In this document: positions 35,553 to 44,802 of the stretch, in pieces
Numbering within the stretch: position 1 is the first letter of the stretch
Layout of the letters: each line of letters opens with the position of its first letter
Source: Georgenia ruanii
Lineage (GTDB): Bacteria; Actinomycetota; Actinomycetes; Actinomycetales; Actinomycetaceae
Assembly: GCF_009193175.1 (NCBI RefSeq)
Contig: NZ_VUKE01000005.1
Location: 124,001-188,000 of the forward strand
Length of the DNA: 64,000 nt
Reading direction: 5' to 3'
The notes under the pieces: generated by a model
What the model was told of the DNA's origin: nothing
Databases searched by the model: none
What the model saw: the letters and a program-made list of their open reading frames with translations, nothing else
Translations under genes and position numbers: made by a program

Positions 35553-36584
35553 CTACGCGGCAGCCACGGCCGCGACGACGGCGCAGGCCACCTCGTCCAT
35601 CTCCGCCGGGCCGTAGCGGTGGTCGACGGGCAGGGAGATCAGGTCCGTACGCCAGGGTCGCCCGCGCGGCAGGCCCGCCGGGCGGGGCCAGTACACCGGG
35701 CCGGCGATCCCGGCCCGCGCGAGCCGCGGGATGATCGCGGCGGCGCGGTCGTGGCGCACCACGACGAAGCACGGGGAGGCGCCGGGATTGACGGCCTCGA
35801 GGCCGGCCTCGCCCAGCGCGCTGCGCAGCCGGGCGGCATTCGCCCGCAGGCGCGTCAACAGGGCGCCGCCGTCCAGGTTGTGCAGGAGCCGCCGGGCACG
35901 ACGGCTCATGGGGGAGGGCTCCAGGGCCTCGTCCATGAGGTCCTCGGCGTAGTCGAACTCCGCCTCGACCTCCGCGCCGAGCGCCGCGCCGTGCAGCTGG
36001 GCCCGCTTGTGCGCCGCGGCGTCGAGGCGCAGCCGGGTGATCTCGCGGTCGACGGCGTGGGGCGTCAGCGCCGCCGGGCCGGCCAGCCCGGTGACCCAGG
36101 CGCCGTCGGGCACCGGCAGGAGCTTGCGCAGGCTCGCGACGCGGTAGTCGCCCGCCGTGTGCTCCGGGCCGAGGACGGAGTGCGTCTCGTCGACGACGAC
36201 CGGCACGCCGTGGCGGCGGGCGCGCTCGAGGACGCCGGCGAGCGCGGCCCCGGCGAGGTTGCCGAAGGTCTCGCAGTGCAGCACGGCGGCGCGGTCGGTC
36301 AGGGCCGCGGCCAGGGCGTCGGCGTCCAGCAGGCAGCGTGGGTCCGTCGCGACGGTCTCGACGTGCAGGCCCTCCAGCTGGAAGGGGAGCACCATCGTCG
36401 TGCAGTGGTGGGCCGGGACCAGCACGGTGCGCACCCCGCGGGCGCGGAGATCCTGGGCGACCAGGCTGAGGGCCTGCCGGCCGGAGGCGACGAGCGTGGC
36501 GCCGTCGGGCACGAACAGATCCGCGGCGCTCGCGGACTCCGGGCGCACCCCGAGCGCCGGGGCCTCGAACTCGTCGCCGATCAC
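35553..36584 (-). CDS. PLP-dependent aminotransferase-fold protein, DegT/type-I-like, substrate unknown
   Basis: 343 residues. Fold-type I signs: [14 protein letters not shown] near the N-terminus (PLP-phosphate side), [33 protein letters not shown] with the PLP-aspartate (DET) and the candidate Schiff-base Lys in SLRKLLP. A smaller C-terminal domain starts about residue 235. The lysine context ([16 protein letters not shown]) resembles sugar-aminotransferase-like enzymes in which the lysine follows S/L-R-K, but no sugar-nucleotide gene is near. GTG start. The 3' part is Ala-rich. Function left open. Confidence 0.78.
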   Translation of the reverse strand: MIGDEFEAPALGVRPESASAADLFVPDGATLVASGRQALSLVAQDLRARGVRTVLVPAHHCTTMVLPFQLEGLHVETVATDPRCLLDADALAAALTDRAAVLHCETFGNLAGAALAGVLERARRHGVPVVVDETHSVLGPEHTAGDYRVASLRKLLPVPDGAWVTGLAGPAALTPHAVDREITRLRLDAAAHKRAQLHGAALGAEVEAEFDYAEDLMDEALEPSPMSRRARRLLHNLDGGALLTRLRANAARLRSALGEAGLEAVNPGASPCFVVVRHDRAAAIIPRLARAGIAGPVYWPRPAGLPRGRPWRTDLISLPVDHRYGPAEMDEVACAVVAAVAAA

Positions 36585-36669
36585 GCCCTCAGTGTCTACC
36601 CGCGCCCCGCGGCCGCCGGCGGCCTACCCGCTGACCAGGGCCGGTGCGCGGTCGTGCGACGATACGCCT

Positions 36670-37158
36670 ATGGCTTTCCGTGAGATCCGTGTTGTGGGCG
36701 ACCCCGTGCTGCGCACCCCGTGCGAAGAGGTCACCGAGATCGATGGCCGGGTCCGGTCCCTCGTGGAGGACCTGCTCGAGACGGTCGACGCCGAGGGGCG
36801 GGCGGGGCTGGCCGCGAACCAGATCGGCGTCGGCCTGCGCGCCTTCTCGTGGAACATCGACGACGAGATCGGCTACGTCATCAACCCGCGGATCGTGGAG
36901 CTCTCCGAGGACGAGTACCAGGACGGCGACGAGGGCTGCCTGTCCGTGCCCGGCCTGTGGTTCCCCACCCGTCGCGCCTGGTACGCCCGCGTCGAGGGCA
37001 TCGACCTCGACCACAAGAAGGTCGTCGTCGAGGGCGAGGAGCTCATGGCACGCTGCCTGCAGCACGAGGTCGACCACCTCGACGGCATGCTGTACCTCGA
37101 CCGGCTGGACAAGAACGTCCGCAAGAAGGCCATGAAGGCGATCCGCGAGCAGCTGTGA
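36670..37158 (+). CDS. def: Peptide deformylase
   Basis: Removes the formyl group from N-terminal Met of nascent proteins; iron/zinc hydrolase, 162 residues. Three motifs in order: [10 protein letters not shown] (motif 1; Asn where many have Pro, a common actinobacterial variant), EGCLSVPG (metal Cys) and HEVDHLDG (metal His pair and Glu). The frame is open far upstream, but the ATG at 36670 gives the standard N-terminus [15 protein letters not shown]. Divergent from the PLP-enzyme gene. Confidence 0.97.
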   Translation: MAFREIRVVGDPVLRTPCEEVTEIDGRVRSLVEDLLETVDAEGRAGLAANQIGVGLRAFSWNIDDEIGYVINPRIVELSEDEYQDGDEGCLSVPGLWFPTRRAWYARVEGIDLDHKKVVVEGEELMARCLQHEVDHLDGMLYLDRLDKNVRKKAMKAIREQL

Positions 37159-37323
37159 CGACACGCCGGCCGCGACACGCCCGCCCGTGAGGGCGGGTGG
37201 TGGCGCCGGCCGGTCATTTTCGGGCATGATTGCCCCGTTCCGTCGCGCAGGCATGTTGCCCGCCTGGTCGTGGGCGAGGTCGTTGGGGAAGACGCACCTC
37301 GAAACAGACCAGGAGGAGTTGAC

Positions 37324-37824
37324 ATGAGTGGTGCCTACACCCGCGGCGTCATTTTCGTGCACTCTGCGCCCCGTGCGCTGTGCCCCCACATCGAGTGGGC
37401 GGCGGGCACGGTACTCGATGCGCGCGTGAGCATGGAGTGGACGGCGCAGCCGGCCGCGCCGGGGATGTTCCGCGCCGAGTACTCCTGGATCGGTGCTGTG
37501 GGCACCGGGGCGCGTCTGGCGTCGGCGCTGCGCGGGTGGACCCACCTGCGCTACGAGATCACCGAGGAAGCGAGCCCGGGCTGCGACGGCGGACGCTGGT
37601 CGCACACCCCCGAGCTCGGGATCTTCCACGCGCAGACGGACGCCCACGGCAACGTGGTCGTCCCGGAGGACCGCATCCGCGCAGCGCTCGAGCACGCCGC
37701 CGACCCCACCCGCATGCGCCACGAGCTCGACCTCGCGCTCGGCCAGGCGTGGGACGACGAGCTGGAGCCCTTCCGGTACGCGGGCGCGGGTGCCCCGATC
37801 CGGTGGCTGCACCGGGTGGGCTGA
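37324..37824 (+). CDS. DUF3145 family protein
   Basis: 166 residues, soluble, actinobacteria-specific family. Typical opening TRGVIFVHSAPRALCPHIEWAAG and middle WTHLRYEITEEASPGCDGGRWSHTPELGIFHAQTD. Function unknown; in many actinobacteria the gene sits beside the fabD-fabH-acpP-fabF cluster, and here that cluster begins 1.8 kb away on the other strand. GGAGGA lies six bases before the ATG. Its last codons and stop are inside a 3x29-bp tandem repeat. Confidence 0.9.
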   Translation: MSGAYTRGVIFVHSAPRALCPHIEWAAGTVLDARVSMEWTAQPAAPGMFRAEYSWIGAVGTGARLASALRGWTHLRYEITEEASPGCDGGRWSHTPELGIFHAQTDAHGNVVVPEDRIRAALEHAADPTRMRHELDLALGQAWDDELEPFRYAGAGAPIRWLHRVG

Positions 37825-37896
37825 CGCCGACCTGCGGGCACCGGGTGGGCTGACGCCGACCTGCGGGCACCGGGTGGGCTGACGCCGACCTGCCGG
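37809..37896. repeat. 29-bp tandem repeat (three copies) at the DUF3145 stop
   Basis: Three near-identical 29-bp units starting at 37809, 37838 and 37867, each with GCACCGGGTGGGCTGACGCC. The first copy encodes the DUF3145 C-terminus (HRVG) and its TGA, so the later copies are non-coding duplicates of the gene end. Confidence 0.95.
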
Positions 37897-37910
37897 CGCC
37901 GGCGCCCCGC

Positions 37911-39401
37911 TCAGGGGCAGCCGGCGCCGCCCGTTCCCCACTCGGGCACGCCCACGGCGCGGGCCCGGGCGAGGTTCCAGGACAGCGCGTCGTCGTCCAC
38001 GCGCTGCTGCGCCGCCAGGACGCAGCGTGCGAGCGGGGCCGGCAGGCCCTCGGCGATGGCCGGGACGGCGTCCGCCCCGAGGGTGGCGAGGTAGGCGGTA
38101 TCGATCTTGCCGGTCGCCGCGAAGCGGTCGATGTTCTGCCGGGCCACCCAGCCCTCGGGGTTGGCCAGCCCGAGGGCGAGCACGAACACCGCCCCCGCGA
38201 CGAGCGCGGCGCGCGGCAGCCACGCGCCGGACCAGCGCACGCCGGCGACGACGACGAGCACCACCACCAGGCCGAGCCACAGCTCGAAGGCGTCGACGAG
38301 GACCCGCAGCACGGTGTAGCCGAAGGCCTGCTGGTACACCGCCATGCGGAACAGCGCCGAGGCGACGACCACGAGGGTCAGCAGGCACAGCGCGCCGAGC
38401 ACCACCCGGAGCAGCATCCGGTCGCGCGCGGTGGCCCGGGGCGCCTTGCGCACGGTGAGCGCGATCGTCGCCAGGGTCAGCGTGGTCGCCACCGTGAGCT
38501 GGCCGAACCCCTCGTGCACGTAGGCGCCGTAGCTCAGGCCCGTCACCCGCCGCACGTAGTCGTGACCGCCCCACATCGCCGAGGCCTGCGCGAGCACGAA
38601 GCCGGCGAACACCGCGACGACGAGCCCGACCGGCACGAGCCACTCCCACACCCGCCGCACCGGGCGGGCGGCGGGGGCCCGGACCCGGTCCACCTGCGGC
38701 GGGTTCAGCGCGAGGTAGCACCCGGTCAGCACCGCGGCGCCGACGGCCCCGAGGACGAAGATGCGCAGCACGAGGGAGTCCCACGCCAGGTCGGGGACCA
38801 GGGCGGTGACCCAGGACCGGAAGACCGCGTCGCCGGAGGCGAACAGGCCGCCGAAGACCACCAGCGCGACGAGCGAGAGCGCCGCCGTGCGCAGCACCGG
38901 CCAGAGCAGCCGGTGCCCGCTCGCCGCCGCGACGGTCCGGCCGAGCAGGGGCAGGCCGCGCACCGCCGACAGCGGCCAGGCGGCGAGGGCGGCGAGCATG
39001 GGCCCCAGCCGCCGGGCGTCCGTCAGCGCCGTGGTCACGAGCCCCGCGACCACGGCCAGCGCCAGGACGGCGAGCCAGCCGGCCGCGCGCACCACGAGCA
39101 GCGAGCCGAGCCCGAGGCACAGGACGAGGCTGAGCAGCGTCCACCACCGCGCCCGGAGCGCCGACAGCCGCCACACCACGGCGCCGCCGAGCAGCAGCAC
39201 GGCGAGCGTGCCGGCGCCGACCTCGCGCTCGGGCAGCACGACGGCGGCGAGCGCGCCGACGCCGAGCGCGGCGGCGACCGCCCGGGGCGCGCTGACCGGG
39301 CCCCGCTCGGGCCACAGGCCGGCGAAGAGCTGCTCGGCGAAGGACGGCTGGGCGGGCAGGGCGGTGCCGCCGTGGGGCAGCGGTGCCATGGCGTCGGTCA
39401 T
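37911..39401 (-). CDS. DUF4173/DUF4153-type multi-pass membrane protein
   Basis: 496 residues with about 11-12 hydrophobic helices from residue 40 to 420, then a ~70-residue hydrophilic tail with a Cys pair. Family hallmarks: LFASGDAVFRSWV, SYGAYVHEGFGQLTVATTLTLA and NPEGWVARQNIDRF. Role unknown. ATG 39401 has TACGCT six bases upstream and no ribosome site (leaderless type); an internal ATG at 39389 is the alternative. Confidence 0.88.
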   Translation of the reverse strand: MTDAMAPLPHGGTALPAQPSFAEQLFAGLWPERGPVSAPRAVAAALGVGALAAVVLPEREVGAGTLAVLLLGGAVVWRLSALRARWWTLLSLVLCLGLGSLLVVRAAGWLAVLALAVVAGLVTTALTDARRLGPMLAALAAWPLSAVRGLPLLGRTVAAASGHRLLWPVLRTAALSLVALVVFGGLFASGDAVFRSWVTALVPDLAWDSLVLRIFVLGAVGAAVLTGCYLALNPPQVDRVRAPAARPVRRVWEWLVPVGLVVAVFAGFVLAQASAMWGGHDYVRRVTGLSYGAYVHEGFGQLTVATTLTLATIALTVRKAPRATARDRMLLRVVLGALCLLTLVVVASALFRMAVYQQAFGYTVLRVLVDAFELWLGLVVVLVVVAGVRWSGAWLPRAALVAGAVFVLALGLANPEGWVARQNIDRFAATGKIDTAYLATLGADAVPAIAEGLPAPLARCVLAAQQRVDDDALSWNLARARAVGVPEWGTGGAGCP

Positions 39402-39558
39402 GCCGCGAGCGTAGGAGCGGGCGGGGACGCCGGCGGGGAGCGGCCCGCGGAGGTTGTGTGGAGAGACGGTGGGGATGCTGTGAGCGGCCTGGAAGCGCCC
39501 CGGGAAACGGCGCGGACCGAGGATGTGCCGGACCGGCGGCGCCGCCCCCTCACGCACG

Positions 39559-39603
39559 ACGACGGCGCCGCCGCCTCACGGACCGAGGCGGCGGCGCCGT
39601 CGT
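39559..39603 (-). terminator. fab operon terminator
   Basis: Perfect 19-bp stem (ACGACGGCGCCGCCGCCTC and its complement) with a 7-base loop, eight bases past the fabF stop. Confidence 0.85.
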
Positions 39604-39610
39604 CCACGCG

Positions 39611-40852
39611 TCAGGCGGAGCGGACCACCAGGGCCACGTTGTGCCCCCCGAACCCGAAGGCGTTGTTCACGGCGGCGATGTCGCCGGCGCGCAGCTGACG
39701 GGGGGTGTCGCGGACGAGGTCGATGTCCAGGCCGTCCTCGATCTGGGTGACGTTGATCGTCGGGGGCGCGAGGTGCTCCCGAACGGCCAGCACGGTGAAC
39801 ACGGTCTCCAGCGCGCCGGCGCCGCCGAGCAGGTGCCCGGTCATCGACTTCGTCGCGGAGATGGTGGCGCCGTCGGCGTCGTCGCCCAGCGCCCGGCGCA
39901 CGGCCAGCGCCTCGACCCCGTCGCCGGCCGGCGTGGAGGTGGCGTGGGCGTTGACGTGGACGATGTCGCCGGTGCTCAGGCCCGAGTCGGCCAGCGCGAT
40001 GCGCATGGCGCGCTCCTGGCCGGACCCGGTGGGGTCGGGCGGGGCGATGTCGTAGGCGTCGGCGGTCATGCCGACGCCCGCGAGCACGGCGTGCACGGTC
40101 GCGCCGCGGGCGGCGGCGTGCTCGGCGGACTCGAGGACGACGATGCCGGCGCCCTCGCCCATGACGAACCCGTCGCGGGAGACGTCGTAGGGCCGCGACG
40201 CCCCGGCGGGGTCGTCGGTGCGGGTGGACAGCGCCTGCATCTTCGCGAACGAGGCCAGCGGGAGCGGGTGGATCGCCGCCTCGGTGCCCCCGGCGATGAC
40301 GACGTCGGCGCGGCCGGAGCGGATCATGTCCGCGGCGTGCGCGATGGCCTCCGCGCCCGAGGCGCAGGCGGAGATGGTGGCGTGGGCGCCGGCCTTGGCG
40401 CCGAAGTACACCGAGATGTTGGCGGCCGGCGAGTTCGCCATGAGCATGGGGACGGTCAGGGGGAGCACGCGCCGCGCGCCCTTCTCCTTGACGGTGTCCC
40501 AGGCGGTCAGGGTGGTCCAGATCCCGCCGATCCCGGAGCCGACGACGACGCCGAGCCGCTCGCCGTCGACCTCGGGGCTGCCGGCGTCGGCCCACGCCTC
40601 GCGGGCGGCGACCATGGCGTACTGGGCGGAGGGGTCGAGGCGCCGGGTCTCCTGCCTGGTGAGCACGGTGTCGGGGGCGACGGCGACCTGGCCGGCGAAG
40701 TTGACGGGGAGCTCGTAGGTCTCGGCCCAGTCGTTCTCCAGGGTCCGCACGCCGGACCGTCCGGCGAGGGCCGCCTCCCACGTGGAGGCGACGTCGCCCC
40801 CGAGGGGGTTGGTGGTGCCCAGGCCGGTGATGACGACGGACGGGCGTGCCAT
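39611..40852 (-). CDS. fabF: Beta-ketoacyl-ACP synthase II (FabF)
   Basis: Elongating condensing enzyme of type II fatty-acid synthesis, 413 residues. Active-site Cys in ISACASGAEA, His in NAHATSTPAGD, Lys/His in SATKSMTGHLLGGAG; opening VVITGLGTTNPLGGDV is KAS II-typical. AGGAG six bases before the ATG. Last gene of the fabD-fabH-acpP-fabF operon; 116 bp separate it from acpP. Confidence 0.97.
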   Translation of the reverse strand: MARPSVVITGLGTTNPLGGDVASTWEAALAGRSGVRTLENDWAETYELPVNFAGQVAVAPDTVLTRQETRRLDPSAQYAMVAAREAWADAGSPEVDGERLGVVVGSGIGGIWTTLTAWDTVKEKGARRVLPLTVPMLMANSPAANISVYFGAKAGAHATISACASGAEAIAHAADMIRSGRADVVIAGGTEAAIHPLPLASFAKMQALSTRTDDPAGASRPYDVSRDGFVMGEGAGIVVLESAEHAAARGATVHAVLAGVGMTADAYDIAPPDPTGSGQERAMRIALADSGLSTGDIVHVNAHATSTPAGDGVEALAVRRALGDDADGATISATKSMTGHLLGGAGALETVFTVLAVREHLAPPTINVTQIEDGLDIDLVRDTPRQLRAGDIAAVNNAFGFGGHNVALVVRSA

Positions 40853-40968
40853 GAGCTGCTCCTGGTTGCTGTGAAGGGGTGCCGGGCCGGGCCCGGCGGG
40901 GGAGTGCGCCGTGCCCCGGGGACGACCGGTCTGACCGGAGCCCCCGGGACGGTGAGGCGCGGGGCGCG

Positions 40969-41220
40969 TCAGGCGGTCTGGGCGCCGTTGATGTAGTTGA
41001 CGGCGTCCTGGACGGTCTTGAGGTTGCCGACCTCCTCGTCGGGGATGCGCACCTCGAACTTCTCCTCGGCGAGCGTGGCGATCGTCATCATCGACAGGGA
41101 GTCGACGTCGAGGTCGTCGGTGAAGGACTTCTCGGGGGTGACGGACTCGGTGGGCAGGCCCGTCTCCTCGTTGACGATCTCGGCCAGGCCGGCAAGGATC
41201 TCCTGCTCGCTGAATGCCAT
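40969..41220 (-). CDS. acpP: Acyl carrier protein
   Basis: 83 residues, strongly acidic four-helix carrier. The phosphopantetheine attachment Ser is in DDLDVDSLSMM. ATG start with a good upstream ribosome site (GGAGA). In the fab operon between fabH and fabF; serves fatty-acid synthesis. Confidence 0.97.
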   Translation of the reverse strand: MAFSEQEILAGLAEIVNEETGLPTESVTPEKSFTDDLDVDSLSMMTIATLAEEKFEVRIPDEEVGNLKTVQDAVNYINGAQTA

Positions 41221-41331
41221 GGGGGTTCTCCGTTTCCTTGGTGGATGTGTCGGTTGACAGTCTTGTCGGCGCCCGGGGTGGGCGCCACGGTGGCGCGCGG
41301 GGGTGGTCCGGCGCCGCGCCGCCCGCGGCGG

Positions 41332-42339
41332 CTAGGGCAGCAGCACGACCTGCGCAGCGTAGACGAGGCCCGCGCCGAAGCCGATCTGCAGCGCCACGTC
41401 GCCGCTCTTGGCCTGCCCTTCCCGCAGCAGCCGCTCGGTGGCCAGCGGGATGGAGGCGGCGGAGGTGTTGCCGGTCTCGGCGATGTCCCGGCCGACGACG
41501 ACGTCCTCGCGCAGGCCGAGGTACTTGACCATGTGGTCGATGATCCGCATGTTCGCCTGGTGGGGGAGGAACACATCGATGTCCTCCGGCTCCAGCCCGG
41601 CCGCCTCGATGGCCTGCTTGGCCACGGGGGTCATCTGGAACACCGCCCACTTGTAGACGGACGGGCCCTCCTGGCGCAGCGTGGGCCACGCGACCTCGCC
41701 ATCGCCGGTGCGGTAGTCCAGCCAGGAGTGGGTCTGCCCGATCATCGCGGCCGACGAGCCGTCCGAGCCCCACACGGTGCGCCCGATCCCGGGGGTGTCC
41801 GAGGGGCCGACGACGGCCGCGCCGGCGCCGTCGCCGAGCAGGAAGCTGATGGAGCGGTCGGTGGGGTCGATGAACTCGGACATCTTCTCCACGCCGATGA
41901 CCACCACGTGGCGGGCGGTGCCGGCCCGCACGAGGGCGTCGGCCTGGGCGATGCCGTAGGCGTAGCCGGCGCACGCGGCGGAGATGTCGTAGGCGGCGGC
42001 GGGGGTGGCGCCGAGGCGGTCGGCGACGACGGCGGCGAGGGATGGGGTCTGCTCGAACCACGTCACCGTGCTGATGATCACGGCGTCGACGTCCGCGCCG
42101 GTGATGCCGGCCTGGTCCATCGCGGCGCGGGCGGCGGCCTCGGCCATGTCGGCGACGGTGGTCTCGGCCTTGGCGCGGCGCCGGGAGATGATGCCGGTGC
42201 GCTGACGGATCCACTCGTCGGAGGAGTTGATGGGCCCGACGACCTCGTCGTTGACGACCACGTCCTCCCCGCGCACGCCGCCGACGCCGAGGATGCGGGC
42301 GTGCTGGATCGGCTGGGCGGCGAGCAGGGTGCGGGTCAT
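41332..42339 (-). CDS. fabH: Beta-ketoacyl-ACP synthase III (FabH)
   Basis: Starts fatty-acid chains by condensing acyl-CoA with malonyl-ACP; branched-chain primers are usual in actinobacteria. 335 residues. Catalytic Cys in DISAACAGYAYG, His in FLPHQANMRIID, Asn in AETGNTSAAS. GGAGG six bases before the ATG, and ATGA overlap with the fabD stop. Confidence 0.97.
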   Translation of the reverse strand: MTRTLLAAQPIQHARILGVGGVRGEDVVVNDEVVGPINSSDEWIRQRTGIISRRRAKAETTVADMAEAAARAAMDQAGITGADVDAVIISTVTWFEQTPSLAAVVADRLGATPAAAYDISAACAGYAYGIAQADALVRAGTARHVVVIGVEKMSEFIDPTDRSISFLLGDGAGAAVVGPSDTPGIGRTVWGSDGSSAAMIGQTHSWLDYRTGDGEVAWPTLRQEGPSVYKWAVFQMTPVAKQAIEAAGLEPEDIDVFLPHQANMRIIDHMVKYLGLREDVVVGRDIAETGNTSAASIPLATERLLREGQAKSGDVALQIGFGAGLVYAAQVVLLP

Positions 42340-43262
42340 CGGGTTCCTCCATGGCGGGTCATCAGCTCGCGGGCGGCGGGCAGGTCGTCGGGGCTCTTGA
42401 TCGCCACGGTCTCGACCCCGGGCAGCGTACGCCGCGCCAGCCCGGTGAGGACGCCGCCCGGGCACAGCTCCACCGCGCCGGTGACGCCGAGGGCCAGCAT
42501 CTGCTCGCAGCACAGGTCCCACCGCACGGGGTTGGCGACCTGGGTGACCAGCCGGTCCAGGGCCGCGGCGCCGGAGGTGACCGGTGCGCCGTCGGCGTTG
42601 GACAGCAGGATGACCGTCGGGTCTGCGGCCCTGAGGGTGCCGGCCACCTCGCGGACGCGACCGACGGCGGGAGCCATGTGCTCGGTGTGGAACGCGCCGG
42701 CCACCTGCAGCGGGATGACGCGGGCGCGCCCGGGCGGATCGGCGGCCAGGGCGTCGAGCTGCTCGCGGGTGCCGGCGGCGACGACCTGGCCGCCGCCGTT
42801 GACGTTGGCGGGCGTGAGACCGTGCCGGGCGAGGGCGGCCTCCACCTCCTCCGGCTTGCCGCCGACGACGGCGGTCATGCCGGTGGGACGGGCGGCGGCG
42901 GCCTCCGCCATCGCGCGGCCACGCTCCCGGACCAGGACGAGGGCCTGCTCGTCGCGCAGCACCCCGGCGACTGCGGCCGCGGCCAGCTCCCCGACCGAGT
43001 GGCCGGCGACGACGTCGGGCGCGGGGACGTCGGCGAGGCCGAGCGCCTGGAAGCTCAGCAGGGACGCCGCGGTGAGCAGCGGCTGGGCGACCTTGGTGTC
43101 CTTGATCGTCTCCGCGTCGGCGGTGGTGCCGAGGGCGACGAGGTCGAGCTCGGTCACGGCGGCGTAGGACTCCAGCCGCTCGCGCAGCACCGGCTCCTCG
43201 AGCCAGGGGGCGAGCATGCCGGGGGTCTGGGCACCCTGTCCAGGGCACAGTAGGGCAAGCAC
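42336..43262 (-). CDS. fabD: Malonyl-CoA:ACP transacylase (FabD)
   Basis: Loads malonyl groups onto ACP. 308 residues. Seen: LCPGQGAQTPGML, the nucleophile Ser in VVAGHSVGELAAA, catalytic His in VAGAFHTEHM, and Gln of the oxyanion hole in GQGAQ. The GTG at 43262 starts the protein exactly at the family N-terminus; no ribosome site, with CACAGT six bases upstream as a weak -10. First gene of the operon; a perfect 17-bp inverted repeat lies about 70 bp upstream, shared with the fasR-like gene. Confidence 0.96.
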   Translation of the reverse strand: MLALLCPGQGAQTPGMLAPWLEEPVLRERLESYAAVTELDLVALGTTADAETIKDTKVAQPLLTAASLLSFQALGLADVPAPDVVAGHSVGELAAAAVAGVLRDEQALVLVRERGRAMAEAAAARPTGMTAVVGGKPEEVEAALARHGLTPANVNGGGQVVAAGTREQLDALAADPPGRARVIPLQVAGAFHTEHMAPAVGRVREVAGTLRAADPTVILLSNADGAPVTSGAAALDRLVTQVANPVRWDLCCEQMLALGVTGAVELCPGGVLTGLARRTLPGVETVAIKSPDDLPAARELMTRHGGTR

Positions 43263-43330
43263 CCGTCCACTGTGCCAACCGGAACGGGTTCGTCCGCGCC
43301 TACGACGCCTACGAAGTGTCCGCGGGCCCC

Positions 43331-43347
43331 TTGTCGGATTCCGACAA
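43331..43347. promoter_or_regulatory. Perfect 17-bp inverted repeat upstream of fabD
   Basis: TTGTCGGATTCCGACAA, 8-1-8 with no mismatch, 69-85 bp before the fabD start. It shares the pattern TTGTSGGATKCCKACAA with 44662-44678 before the regulator gene, and 11 bases of a further copy occur at 43407 (TTGTGGGATGC). Likely operator of the adjacent PucR/FasR-type regulator. Confidence 0.7.
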
Positions 43348-43406
43348 ACGCGTGAGCGAGGTCTCACGGCGCGCCGGGAGCGCGTTGCGGGGCGCTGCGC
43401 CGCACC

Positions 43407-43423
43407 TTGTGGGATGCGTTCAC
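43407..43423. promoter_or_regulatory. Half-conserved copy of the fabD/fasR operator
   Basis: TTGTGGGATGCGTTCAC. The first 11 bases equal the site before the regulator gene; the right half has lost symmetry. It lies between the regulator stop and the perfect repeat at 43331. Confidence 0.45.
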
Positions 43424-43443
43424 ACCGGTGGACCCGCAGGCCT

Positions 43444-44640
43444 TCACACCCCGGTGTGCCGGGCGGCGGTCTCGGCCAGGCGGCCGACGGCGAGCGCCAC
43501 CTGCAGCACGAAGCCCTCCCGGGCGTCGGTGGGGTCCCAGCCCACGACCTGGCCGATGCGCCGCAGCCGGTAGCGCACGGTGTTGGGGTGGACGTACAGC
43601 GCCCGGGCCGCGCCCTCGAGGGAGCGGCCCTGGGCGAGGTACTCCTCGAGGGTCTGCACCAGGGTGGCGCCGCCGGCGACCAGGGGCCGGTAGAGCTCCT
43701 CGATGAGGGTGCGGCGGGCCAGCGGGTCGGCGTTGAGCATCCGCTCGGGCAGCAGGTCGTCGGCGCTGACCGGACGGGGCGCCCCGGGCCAGGCGCGCAC
43801 GGCCAGGAGGCCGGCGACGGCCGCGCGGGCGGAGCGGCCGGCGTCGCCGACCTCGCGGACCACCGGGCCGAGCACGACCGGCCCCGGGCCGAAGCGGGGC
43901 AGCAGGGTGTCGGCCGCGGCGCGCAGGTCGCCCTCCCCGCCCAGGACGACGACGAGCCGGTCGCCCTGGATGCCCACGAGCGCGTCCTGCGCGGCGCGCC
44001 GGCAGGCCCGGCGCACGTCGGCGGTGCGCCGCTCGTCGAGCCCGCCGGGCGCCTGCCCGACGACGACGAGGGTCGCCCCGCGGCCCGACCAGCCCAGGGC
44101 GGAGATGCGCGAGCGGAGGGACTCGTCGGACACGCCGCGCACGAGGGAGTCGACGACGAGGGCCTCGAGCCGGGCGTCCCAGGCGCCGCGCGTCTCGGCG
44201 GCGCGGGCGTAGACCTCCGCGGCGGAGAAGGCGACCTCGCGGGAGTAGAGCAGGACGGCGTCGCGCAGGTCGCGCTGCTGGCCCCGCTCGGCGAGCTGGA
44301 CGGCGTTGTCCTCGACGACCTCGACGACGATGCGGACCAGCTGGAGGGTGTGCTGCAGCGAGATCGACCGGGTGAGCTCGGGCGGCGCCGCACGGAAGAT
44401 CTCCTGGGCGTTGTACGTGCCGTTGGTGGGGGTCTCGTACCAGGAGATGAAGGCGGCGATGCCGGCCTGCGCGACCAGCCCGATCCAGGAGCGGTCCTCG
44501 GCGGCGAGGGTGCGGTACCAGTCCAGCTCGGCGTCCAGGCGCTTGAGGGCGGCGGCGGTGAGCATGTCGGTGCCGCTGCGCAGCCGGCGCACGACGTCGG
44601 AGCTGCCCTGCTCGCGCCCCGCGCGTTCGCCACTGCTCAT
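43444..44640 (-). CDS. fasR: PucR-family regulator, FasR-like activator of the fab operon
   Basis: 398 residues. The C-terminal PucR helix-turn-helix is clear: LVQTLEEYLAQGRSLEGAARALYVHPNTVRYRLRRIGQVVGWDP. The middle has a GGDEF-like degenerate domain (about 165-290), and the N-terminal helical part resembles the fab-linked regulators of Streptomyces (FasR) and the regulator before fabD in Mycobacterium. It sits directly upstream of fabD on the same strand, the known arrangement. ATG 44640 has TATGCT seven bases upstream, leaderless type. An inverted repeat at 44662-44678 overlaps its -35 region, suggesting autoregulation. Confidence 0.88.
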   Translation of the reverse strand: MSSGERAGREQGSSDVVRRLRSGTDMLTAAALKRLDAELDWYRTLAAEDRSWIGLVAQAGIAAFISWYETPTNGTYNAQEIFRAAPPELTRSISLQHTLQLVRIVVEVVEDNAVQLAERGQQRDLRDAVLLYSREVAFSAAEVYARAAETRGAWDARLEALVVDSLVRGVSDESLRSRISALGWSGRGATLVVVGQAPGGLDERRTADVRRACRRAAQDALVGIQGDRLVVVLGGEGDLRAAADTLLPRFGPGPVVLGPVVREVGDAGRSARAAVAGLLAVRAWPGAPRPVSADDLLPERMLNADPLARRTLIEELYRPLVAGGATLVQTLEEYLAQGRSLEGAARALYVHPNTVRYRLRRIGQVVGWDPTDAREGFVLQVALAVGRLAETAARHTGV

Positions 44641-44661
44641 GCGGGCGAGCATAGGGCGTGC

Positions 44662-44678
44662 TTGTGGGATGCCTACAA
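44662..44678. promoter_or_regulatory. Operator-like inverted repeat before the fasR-like gene
   Basis: TTGTGGGATGCCTACAA, 7-3-7 with one mismatch, nine bases upstream of the -10 element TATGCT (44648-44653, minus strand). Same pattern as the perfect repeat before fabD. Confidence 0.65.
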
Positions 44679-44802
44679 ACGTGGTCCCGGGCAGGCCTCG
44701 GGGACGCCTGCCCGGGACCCGCCGCGCCGCGTTGCCCGGCGCTCGCCCCGCCCTCCGGGGGCGAGCGGGGGTATCGCGGGGCGCGTCATGGAGGGAGCGG
44801 AT

